A stretch of 64,000 nucleotides of DNA from Bdellovibrionales bacterium (GTDB lineage Bacteria > Bdellovibrionota > Bdellovibrionia > Bdellovibrionales > JAKFYE01), in the NCBI GenBank assembly GCA_021731045.1, contig JAKFYE010000009.1, positions 60,042 through 124,041 on the forward strand. The letters run 5' to 3'. The position numbers and the translations under genes were made by a program. Below, in pieces: positions 50,100 to 58,274 of the stretch. A model generated the notes under the pieces. That model was given only the letters and a program-made list of their open reading frames with translations, was not told where the DNA came from and did not search any database. The stretch's first letter is position 1. Every line of letters starts with the position of its first letter.

Positions 50100-50353
50100 T
50101 TCTTGCGCGGATTATCGGTTCGGTGGTTGCAACCGTTAAGCACAAATCATTTCATGGCCGTCGCATTTTTACCGTTGAACCCGTGAATGAAAAAGGTCAA
50201 AAACTCGGGCAGGCGTTTCTCGCTTTCGATGACGATATCAGGGCGGGTGAGGGCGACACTGTTCTCATTTGCCGTGAGGGCGGAGGTTGTCGTCAGATTT
50301 GGAAAGATGCCAATGCACCAGTGAATTCCGTCATCGTCGGAATTGTGGATTAG
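50096..50353 (+). CDS. BMC-P (EutN/CcmL) pentameric vertex protein 3
   Basis: MILARIIGSVVATVKHKSFHGRRIFTVEPVNEKGQKLGQAFLAFDDDIRAGEGDTVLICREGGGCRQIW...PVNSVIVGIVD. Confidence 0.92.
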   Translation: MILARIIGSVVATVKHKSFHGRRIFTVEPVNEKGQKLGQAFLAFDDDIRAGEGDTVLICREGGGCRQIWKDANAPVNSVIVGIVD

Positions 50354-51462
50354 TCAGAAAGTCCGCAACCCTCAAACTTTTTATTATACATATCCGCAAG
50401 GTCATGCCGATTTTTAGTTCTCAAGAGAGTAATCGCATTTCTAAATTCATTGCGTGCTTGAGGATCTTTATCGCATGCAAGTGTAAATGATTTGAGTGCT
50501 ACTTCGTACTGTTTCATTTCAAAAGACGCTTTTGCTAAACCTCGATGACAGCGATTAGAATCAGGATGGAAAGTGACGCACTTTTTGTAATAGCGTGATC
50601 CCACTTCCCAATTTTTGGATTCATCGCTCAGTTGCCCGGCGGTGTACTGTGCAAGTTCCGACTTTGCAAATTGCTGAGCCGCTTTTTTTATAATTTTCTC
50701 TGCTTGTGCTTCGTCTTTTAAATTCTTTTTTGTGAGTCCTAAGTAGACGTGGTTTTCCGCATTATCGCTGTCTAAAGTGGTCGCCTTCGTACAGCTTTCT
50801 ATTGCTTGCTCTAAAAAACCACCAACAGCATAGTACTTACAATGACGAGTGTAAACCTCAGGATCATTAGGAAATAGTTCCTTCATGTCAGCTAGAAGCA
50901 CACGAATTTCGTAAGAGTTTTTCGTATTTTCATAAACGTCAAAAAGTTGAAAGTACCCTTTCTTTTTTTTTGGCTGCTTTTTGATTAATTCCTTAAGCAC
51001 TTCGACGGATTTAGCTGGGTTTTTTATTTTAAAATAAGCCTCTGCAAGTTTGGTTAAAACATATTCAGATTCTGGCTGCGTCTTTTTTAGAATTTCAAGC
51101 ATGCGAACTTCTTCGCTGTATTCTTTTTTAAAGCTGTAAGCGAGGCCCATCAGCACTAGTGCGCGAGGTTCAACATCGGTATTAATCGTTTTTAACACGA
51201 TCAAAGATTCGTTATATTCTTTTGCAGAAAGTAATACCTTTCCGTAAAGCAGACGAGATTCAATGTCTTTCCCCTTTGATTTTTCTTTCAGCGTTTCTAA
51301 TGATTGTCTCAAATTGGGACTGTCGGGAGCCAAGGTGGCTAACTTCTTAAGTTCTTGTTCAGTATAAGTTGCACTATATGCAAACTGAACAAAAAGAACG
51401 CTGAGACACACTAATGTCAAATTGAGATATTTACGATAAAGAGTATAGGGAGCGTGGGTCAT
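50350..51462 (-). CDS. Secreted TPR-repeat protein
   Basis: Signal peptide; repeats such as EYVLTKLAEAYFKIKNPAKSVEVLKELIKKQPKKKKGYFQLFDVYE. Confidence 0.75.
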   Translation of the reverse strand: MTHAPYTLYRKYLNLTLVCLSVLFVQFAYSATYTEQELKKLATLAPDSPNLRQSLETLKEKSKGKDIESRLLYGKVLLSAKEYNESLIVLKTINTDVEPRALVLMGLAYSFKKEYSEEVRMLEILKKTQPESEYVLTKLAEAYFKIKNPAKSVEVLKELIKKQPKKKKGYFQLFDVYENTKNSYEIRVLLADMKELFPNDPEVYTRHCKYYAVGGFLEQAIESCTKATTLDSDNAENHVYLGLTKKNLKDEAQAEKIIKKAAQQFAKSELAQYTAGQLSDESKNWEVGSRYYKKCVTFHPDSNRCHRGLAKASFEMKQYEVALKSFTLACDKDPQARNEFRNAITLLRTKNRHDLADMYNKKFEGCGLSD

Positions 51463-51478
51463 TCCATGAAATTATATA

Positions 51479-52408
51479 ATGAAAATGGCTTTGCTCACAA
51501 TATTTACCAGACCCTTTAGATCGAATAAACCTGGTCTTACCACCTTATCGAATTCTAATGGTCAAGCCGTAACCGAGTATCTGCTTTTAATGGTGATTTC
51601 GCTCACAATCATTTTTGGCGTACTTTATAAATTGAATGATGCTTTTCGCACATTTTCTGCAAATTATTTTGGTAATTACATCGGCTGCTTGCTTGAAGCA
51701 GGAGAACTACCTGGCGTTAACGGTCTTTGTGAATCTAATTATAAGCCATTTTCTTTTGCGAATGGTCGCCCATTAATTCCTCCGGTTGGAAAGTCGCCGT
51801 TACAAAATTCCTCGGGGTCAAGCCAGGGTAGCGGTAGCAGCGGATCAAAAAATTTAGATTTCAACGATAATCCATATCGAACTTCGAGTGGTAATTCGAG
51901 CCCCCGATCAGAAAAAACAGAGCCCGCGATTTCAGCGACTTCTGGTAGTCGCGGCACTGGAAGTCAGAGCTTCGGTAATGCAGGTGCTTCAGAAAGATTT
52001 GCAAGCGGCAGTATGAAAAGAGGGAATTTTTCTGGAGGAGATGAAAACGGCAGCTCTGGAGATAGCGGTTATCGGAGTTTTAATCCAAGTTCCACGGTAA
52101 CAGCGACGAGTCGTTTTGACAGTTCAGTCGGCCGATTGAGATATATTCCGTTAGATGAGAATGAAAAAAAGAGACTCATCGAGAAAAAAGATACAATCAT
52201 CGTAACCGAAGCGGATAAAAAACAGGGCTCACGAAAAATAGGAGGAATTGAAACCGCCCGAAAACCTGCCGGAGAAGCCCCCGATATTGGTGGCCTAACG
52301 TTACCGAATTTTATTCGTTATATTTTGATCGCCGCAATTGTGATCGTGATTGTATTCTTCTTGGGAGGACAAGCTCTAGCGCTCAGAAAAAGCCAAGAAA
52401 AGAGTTAA
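51479..52408 (+). CDS. Pilin-like N-terminus with Ser/Gly-rich middle and C-terminal TM
   Basis: NSNGQAVTEYLLLMVISLTIIFGVLYKLNDAF (Flp/TadE-like), SSGSSQGSGSSGSKN linker, C-terminal FIRYILIAAIVIVIVFFLGGQALAL. Confidence 0.65.
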   Translation: MKMALLTIFTRPFRSNKPGLTTLSNSNGQAVTEYLLLMVISLTIIFGVLYKLNDAFRTFSANYFGNYIGCLLEAGELPGVNGLCESNYKPFSFANGRPLIPPVGKSPLQNSSGSSQGSGSSGSKNLDFNDNPYRTSSGNSSPRSEKTEPAISATSGSRGTGSQSFGNAGASERFASGSMKRGNFSGGDENGSSGDSGYRSFNPSSTVTATSRFDSSVGRLRYIPLDENEKKRLIEKKDTIIVTEADKKQGSRKIGGIETARKPAGEAPDIGGLTLPNFIRYILIAAIVIVIVFFLGGQALALRKSQEKS

Positions 52409-52610
52409 AACCTTCACCCAAAACATCTGTCGCCCCGCAACAATAGCATAAGCTGAAAATATAACCTTTTGTCTCTGATAAAAATAACCAAATACTTGTA
52501 ATCATTGCACTCTATGCACCGAAAATTTGTTGTTTAGGGTCTATGAAAGTGTTGAATCTGCCCGCAATAGAGGCGATAACGAGAGCTCTGGGGCTTGGGG
52601 GATAAGGTAA

Positions 52611-53021
52611 ATGGACAAGGTTGTAGAGTTCAAACGACATCGCGTTTTCACGCTCTCCGAAATTCAGGAGATTATTCCTATCGTCAATAAGATCACTAAA
52701 ACCTATAGCCAACAAGTCGAACAACTCATTCGCCAAATCGATTCGTTTGGTTCCAACAATGAACAACTCGTGGTGTCCTTAGAAAAAAAGGTCAACGAAC
52801 ACGTAGAAGCTTGGCAAAACAAACTAGAAAAGCTCGGTGGCCTCACGCGTGGATTATGGTTGGCCGATTTTGATTCTGGAGATGGTTATTTTTGCTGGAA
52901 GTTTCCCGAAGAGCGTATTGAGTTTTGGCATGGGTATTCAGAGGGATTTAGCGGTCGAGTTAAATTGCCGACCGAGATCAACAAATCGCCTATAGCCACG
53001 CCTCCTGATTTAAGTTTATAA
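52611..53021 (+). CDS. DUF2203-like protein
   Basis: RVFTLSEIQEIIPIVNKITKTYSQQVEQL...VNEHVEAWQNKLEKLGG...LADFDSGDGYFCWKFPEERIEFWHGYSEGFSGR. Confidence 0.75.
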   Translation: MDKVVEFKRHRVFTLSEIQEIIPIVNKITKTYSQQVEQLIRQIDSFGSNNEQLVVSLEKKVNEHVEAWQNKLEKLGGLTRGLWLADFDSGDGYFCWKFPEERIEFWHGYSEGFSGRVKLPTEINKSPIATPPDLSL

Positions 53022-53030
53022 TTCTTTGCG

Positions 53031-54644
53031 ATGAGAGTCGCAATTGCCCAAATAAATTCAACCGTTGGAGATTTCAAATCCAATGCGAAAAAAATAACTG
53101 AATATATTCAGCGGGCCCAAGAACACCGTTGTGATCTTGTGGTTTTTCCAGAACTTTCTTTGTTTGGGTATTGGGCGGCTGATTTACTTGAGCGAACGTC
53201 AGTCGTCGAAGAGCAATTAAAATATATTAAGCAAATACAAAAAATAATTCCTAAGGAGATTGCGGTACTTTTTGGAGCCGTCACTAAGACTTCTGCAAAA
53301 ACGGGCAGACTGTTTCAAAACTCGGCGCTGTTCATGCAAAAAGGTAGAAAACCTCTCGTCTTTCATAAAGAGCTGTTGCCAACGTACGATATTTTTGATG
53401 AATACCGCCACTTTGAATTTGGAGACATGTCTAAAAATATTTTATCTTTCAGAGGCAAAAAAATTCTCATTACAATTTGTGAAGACATTTGGGCATGGCC
53501 AAACCCAAATAGTAAATATCGAGTCAATCCGTTATTAAAATTAAAAGGTAAAAAAATTGACTTAGTAGTGAATCTTAGCGCGTCTCCGTTTTCTTTGAGT
53601 AAGTTTGAGCGTCGCAAAAAAGTTGTTCTTAAAACAGCCCAATTTTTTAAGGCACCCGTTATTTACACCAACCTTGTAGGAGGACAAGACGAAATCATTT
53701 TTGATGGTGGAAGCTTTGCTATGGATAAAAACGGAAAGATGCTCGCACACTCGATTCACTTCGATGAAGATTTAAATGTCGTGGACTTAAAACTAAAAGA
53801 AGGTGGGCATCGTCAAAAGACTTCATCACGACAACTACTTTTAAAACAAGCGCTCGTATTTGGACTTCGTGAGTTTATTGAAAAAAACGGATTCAAAAAA
53901 GTACATCTCGGATTGAGTGGCGGAATAGACTCTGCGGTCGTAGCTTGCTTAGCGGTGGATGCGATTGGTGCGGGTCGTGTGACGGGGGTTGCGTTACCGA
54001 GTGAATTCAATGCCCCAGAAAGTCTCCAGCTGGCTCAAACGCTTGCGAAAAATCTTGGAATCACATTTAAAGAAGTTTCGATTCAACCAGCATACGAAAC
54101 GTTAAAGACGTCATTGAATTCGGTATTAGGACCTATGGAATTTAGCACTGTCCATGAAAACCTGCAGGCCCGTCTTCGTGGAGTCATTTTGATGGCGTTT
54201 TCAAACTTTCAAAACAGCCTTCTACTTACAACCGGAAATAAAAGCGAATATGCAACTGGATATTCAACGCTCTATGGAGATATGTGCGGGGGTCTTGCTC
54301 CCATTGCAGATTTAGTGAAAAGGCAAGTCTATGAACTTGCAGAATTATATAATCAGGAACACGAGCTTATTCCTAAAAAAATAATTACGCGGGCGCCTTC
54401 GGCAGAGCTTCGTCCGAATCAGAAAGACCAAGACACGTTACCACCATATGACGAATTAGATGTCATCGTTGAAAAACTAGTAGAAAATTTTGGCTCAGCC
54501 AAAACTAAAAATGAAAAATGGGTTTTAAATCGTATGTACACCTCTGAGTTTAAGCGGTGGCAAGCTCCTCCCATTCTCAGAGTTTCTGAACATTCATTCG
54601 GTCGCGGCCGTAGATTCCCAATTACGAATAAAGCTCGAAGCTAG
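53031..54644 (+). CDS. nadE: Glutamine-dependent NAD+ synthetase
   Basis: Nitrilase domain (VVFPELSLFGY, ITICEDIW) plus NAD synthase domain (HLGLSGGIDSAVVACLAVDAIG, LLTTGNKSEYATGYSTLYGDMCGG). Confidence 0.96.
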   Translation: MRVAIAQINSTVGDFKSNAKKITEYIQRAQEHRCDLVVFPELSLFGYWAADLLERTSVVEEQLKYIKQIQKIIPKEIAVLFGAVTKTSAKTGRLFQNSALFMQKGRKPLVFHKELLPTYDIFDEYRHFEFGDMSKNILSFRGKKILITICEDIWAWPNPNSKYRVNPLLKLKGKKIDLVVNLSASPFSLSKFERRKKVVLKTAQFFKAPVIYTNLVGGQDEIIFDGGSFAMDKNGKMLAHSIHFDEDLNVVDLKLKEGGHRQKTSSRQLLLKQALVFGLREFIEKNGFKKVHLGLSGGIDSAVVACLAVDAIGAGRVTGVALPSEFNAPESLQLAQTLAKNLGITFKEVSIQPAYETLKTSLNSVLGPMEFSTVHENLQARLRGVILMAFSNFQNSLLLTTGNKSEYATGYSTLYGDMCGGLAPIADLVKRQVYELAELYNQEHELIPKKIITRAPSAELRPNQKDQDTLPPYDELDVIVEKLVENFGSAKTKNEKWVLNRMYTSEFKRWQAPPILRVSEHSFGRGRRFPITNKARS

Positions 54645-54716
54645 TTTCGAGCTAGAATATAAACTTGTTAGAAAAAAATGGCTCTAGAGTCAGTCCGAGT
54701 ATTTATGAGACTCGCA

Positions 54717-55334
54717 CTATGCAAAGTCCATGAAGCCAAGTTGCTTCGGCTGTTTAATCAGCTTTGGAAACTTAAGCGCTTGACCACTAGAAAGGGCAAT
54801 AAGATTCTCAATTGCCGGGAGTTGCCCACCAATGCTGATCTTATTCAGCAAATGTGTGAACAATTGACCACAATAGCTCGCGTCTTCACCGGCTCGATGA
54901 AAGCCTGTGGCCGGAATGTTGAGATGTTGAACAAGAGTTCCAAGTTTATAATTTAATAAACCTGGAAATACTTTTCTAGACATTGCACATGAATCCAGTA
55001 CCACTCCACCCGGTGCAGAAGACTCATATTTTTTTATATCTGCGAGTAGAAATTGATAATCAAAAGGGGCATTGTGAGCCACCATGATATCTTCTCCACA
55101 AAACTCGGCAAAAGACTCGAGAAGATTTTCGATCACGGGCTGGCCCGCCACCATTTGGTCTGTAATCCCGTTTACACGGCTTGCCCCTTCAGGAATGGAG
55201 CGACGAGGATCGACTAAAGTTACAAAAGTGGCATCGGGTTGGCCGTTAATAAAACGAACAGCGCCAATTTCAATGATCTGGTCAATGCCGGGCAGAAACC
55301 CTGTAGTTTCAAAATCAAAAGCAATAAAACGCAT
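54717..55334 (-). CDS. DnaQ-like 3'-5' exonuclease
   Basis: FIAFDFETTGFLPGIDQIIEIGAVRFINGQ...MVAHNAPFDYQFL...FHRAGEDASYCGQLF (DEDDh). Confidence 0.9.
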   Translation of the reverse strand: MRFIAFDFETTGFLPGIDQIIEIGAVRFINGQPDATFVTLVDPRRSIPEGASRVNGITDQMVAGQPVIENLLESFAEFCGEDIMVAHNAPFDYQFLLADIKKYESSAPGGVVLDSCAMSRKVFPGLLNYKLGTLVQHLNIPATGFHRAGEDASYCGQLFTHLLNKISIGGQLPAIENLIALSSGQALKFPKLIKQPKQLGFMDFA

Positions 55335-55424
55335 AAAGTCCCCTCAAATCTTCTTTAGTGATACCCAATAGTTCATGACAATTCAACCCGCCATCGACAT
55401 ACTTTAAGCAGATGAATCATAGGC

Positions 55425-55724
55425 ATGAAGCAGCGTAGCAAAACTTTGAAATTCTATCTTAGCGATGGAACGGAAGTATTATTTACCTCAGGACAAACGA
55501 TCCTAGAAGCCTTGTTAGAGAACAATATCGAAATCAACTCCGTCTGTGGTGCAATGGGAACTTGCGGAACATGCCGTGTTTTTATCGAAAGAGGGCAAGA
55601 GCTTTTTCCCGAACGGAACGAGCTAGAGCTTGAACGGGCAAAAGATTTAAATTTTGTCGCAAATGAGCGCCAATCATGTCAGATCACTGCGATTCCTGAG
55701 ATTACGATTCGTATTCCTGTCTAA
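55425..55724 (+). CDS. 2Fe-2S ferredoxin
   Basis: NSVCGAMGTCGTCRVFIERGQE...LNFVANERQSCQI. Confidence 0.9.
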   Translation: MKQRSKTLKFYLSDGTEVLFTSGQTILEALLENNIEINSVCGAMGTCGTCRVFIERGQELFPERNELELERAKDLNFVANERQSCQITAIPEITIRIPV

Positions 55725-55752
55725 GCCACTTGAAAAAATTTACTGATTAAGA

Positions 55753-56958
55753 CTAACGAACATAAAACGGATTTGTGTAAATCCAAGGAATCCATTTTTT
55801 GCCTTCCGGAAATGGCATCGGAACTAAGAGCCTTACAACGATGCGATATACTCCGGGCGAATGAATATTCATCGTGGTATCTGTGGCATTTGAAGTTGCA
55901 AACGGAACACCATCCTTAATAATTCGTACTTCATAGGGCACTAGTGGCGTTGAAGGTAAGTGCACAACGATTTGTAAATCTTCGCTATGTTTAAACTCAG
56001 AACCGAAAAGATATGTTTTTCCCTTACTGCGCATTTCGGTCCAAAAACCTTTTGGATTACCCAGAATATCTAAGCTAAAATAAAATTGTCCTTCTTGAAG
56101 TGCCGATAAAATTTTTGATTTGTCTGTCTTAAAGTCACCGGTCAGCTCTGACTTTAGTAGCACGTGATTACTTGCAACACTAAAAGCCGTCGCGTACGAC
56201 GGAAACTTTATAAAATATCCCGGAAACAAAATGGCTTTAGCGGTTGCGTCCGTCCCCATAATTCCAATTACTTTGCGTTCTTGCGCAAGTTTGTCCCAGA
56301 GCTCAAGCTCCTGTTGAGGGTCTTTGTATACGCGAAGTAAAGAGAGATGGGCATTCAAAGGGTATGTCAGAATACTCCAAATTGAGTTAAATTTATTATC
56401 TCTCCATGCAACTTCGAGAATTCGTTTAAGATTAATAACTTCAATGCCATCAAGACCCTTGGGATATTCTCCCGTCCATGGATATCTTGAATGAAAAGGA
56501 TGAGCTAAGATAATGGATCCGCTATCGGCACTACGAGGAAATTGTGACAATAAATCTGCAAAATAAACTTGGGCCTGCCCTTCACTACTAGGCGGCTGAT
56601 TGAGGGGTGCATTGTAATACAAAACGCGTGCGTCCAAATAACTGTAGAGGCCAGCTTCGAGAACCGTCACGGCATTAAAATAACCCTCTAAAGGCTGATC
56701 ATGTTCTAGGAGATTCACTTCGGTAAAAATTAGAAAATCAATTTTAGATTCTTGAGCGACTGTTACGACTTCAGAAGGAGAGCTGCTACCTGTACTTAAA
56801 ATAGAGTGAACGTTGGTGATACCACGGTAGTCGTAATATTTTTCGGAATCATCAAGTTCGATTTCATTATTGGCAACGATGAAGGAGTAGCGGTTGAGGT
56901 ATAAACAATAAAATGCAATAAACAAAATGACAAAAGCGACTTGAAAGAGCTTTTTCAT
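55753..56958 (-). CDS. Membrane-anchored PHP-domain-like protein
   Basis: YDYRGITNVHSILSTGSSSPSEVVTVAQESKIDFLIFTEVN...IILAHPFHSRYPWTGEYPKGLDGIEVIN. Confidence 0.65.
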   Translation of the reverse strand: MKKLFQVAFVILFIAFYCLYLNRYSFIVANNEIELDDSEKYYDYRGITNVHSILSTGSSSPSEVVTVAQESKIDFLIFTEVNLLEHDQPLEGYFNAVTVLEAGLYSYLDARVLYYNAPLNQPPSSEGQAQVYFADLLSQFPRSADSGSIILAHPFHSRYPWTGEYPKGLDGIEVINLKRILEVAWRDNKFNSIWSILTYPLNAHLSLLRVYKDPQQELELWDKLAQERKVIGIMGTDATAKAILFPGYFIKFPSYATAFSVASNHVLLKSELTGDFKTDKSKILSALQEGQFYFSLDILGNPKGFWTEMRSKGKTYLFGSEFKHSEDLQIVVHLPSTPLVPYEVRIIKDGVPFATSNATDTTMNIHSPGVYRIVVRLLVPMPFPEGKKWIPWIYTNPFYVR

Positions 56959-58274
56959 TTTCTCGTGTACCTCATTAAAATTCTTTCTTTGTATTCAGGA
57001 AGCACAGGAGTTTTTGAGTAATTATCGGTCCAAGGTGCTAAGTTATTCCAAACACCAAATAGAAAATAAAAATTATCAACCGAAGGCTTTGACTCCGGCA
57101 TATAATCGAACTGATCTACGCGATGCGTGCCATTCAATTTATATACAGGAATTTTTGTTTTGTAATAGAGCATGGACGCCATTTGATAAGAGCTTGCATA
57201 AAAGGGCTGATACTTAGAGGGAAAATCGAGGTACTCATCAAACGCATTATATTCATAAGTCTTAAGACGTCGTTCATCAATCGGCAGCCACTTGAAATGC
57301 ACCTCAGTAAAGGCAATGACCGCGGCAATTCCCCAAATCCAGAGTGTGAGATGAATCCAAAATCGCCGATGATACGTAAGAAGTGCTAACGCGAATATTG
57401 CTGGAAAGGCCACGGCCGTCCAGTTTGGTTCTACGCGACCCCGGAATGAAGAAATTAAAAAAACAAGTGGCACTAGCCAGGCAAAATAAACCAGCCATCG
57501 TTTTTCACCGAGAGATTTATATTGAGTAGTTGCTAAAATTGCGAAAGCAAAAATAATCGGAAAGAGCAGCCCAATCTGGCTACCGATATAGTCAAAAACC
57601 CAAAACTCTTTTTTATTTTTTGCAAATCCATGGTTCAGCTGAAAGAGAAAGGACGCGTAGTCATTCTGATAATTCCAAATAAAAACGGGTAATGCCGTAA
57701 TAAAAAATACTAGCAATGTTGGTGGGATGTACTGAAACTTAACCTGCGACCATTTTTTTTCTACAGTAAACCAAATACATACCACAGGTAAGAAAAAGGC
57801 CATGTGATACTTAGAGCAAAAACCTAATCCGCAGATTATTCCTAAAATTAGATACCAGGAAAGCTTTTTCGTTTCGAGAGCGCGAAAGCTTGCATAAATT
57901 GAAAGGGGCCAAAAAAACATAAGAGGGGAGTCCGGTGTCGCAATGCCTGTTCCAAATCCGGTGATGCAGTTTAAAGTCATCATTAAAAAGAAAAGAAAAA
58001 GATCTTTTGGGTTTAGCCATCGCTTCATGATTTCCACCCAAATTAAGATAGAACAATGTCCTATAATAACGATGGGCCATCTCACCGCGTGACCATAATT
58101 CTCAAAAACACTTCCTAGATTTAAGAGCCAAGCTACAAAGGGAGGATGATCAAAATAACTAAGTGAAAGATGTTTAGACCAAACCCAGTAGTAAGCTTCA
58201 TCGGCTAAGAATGGAAACCAATAAGCAATAAAAAGTTTTAAAATAAGCGTGAACGCCCAGATACGATAGATCAT
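56955..58274 (-). CDS. Glycosyltransferase family 39-like membrane protein (ArnT-like)
   Basis: WFPFLADEAYYWVWSKHLSLSYFDHPPFVAWLLNLG; multiple TMs. Confidence 0.85.
   Translation of the reverse strand: MIYRIWAFTLILKLFIAYWFPFLADEAYYWVWSKHLSLSYFDHPPFVAWLLNLGSVFENYGHAVRWPIVIIGHCSILIWVEIMKRWLNPKDLFLFFLMMTLNCITGFGTGIATPDSPLMFFWPLSIYASFRALETKKLSWYLILGIICGLGFCSKYHMAFFLPVVCIWFTVEKKWSQVKFQYIPPTLLVFFITALPVFIWNYQNDYASFLFQLNHGFAKNKKEFWVFDYIGSQIGLLFPIIFAFAILATTQYKSLGEKRWLVYFAWLVPLVFLISSFRGRVEPNWTAVAFPAIFALALLTYHRRFWIHLTLWIWGIAAVIAFTEVHFKWLPIDERRLKTYEYNAFDEYLDFPSKYQPFYASSYQMASMLYYKTKIPVYKLNGTHRVDQFDYMPESKPSVDNFYFLFGVWNNLAPWTDNYSKTPVLPEYKERILMRYTRK

Noticed and set aside
54632-54653. AGCTCGAA...TTCGAGCT hairpin at the nadE stop codon
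   Set aside because: Perfect 8-bp arms but no T-tract; not enough to call a terminator.
54678-54956. 92-aa plus-strand ORF after nadE
   Set aside because: Antisense to a clear DEDDh exonuclease; no independent support.
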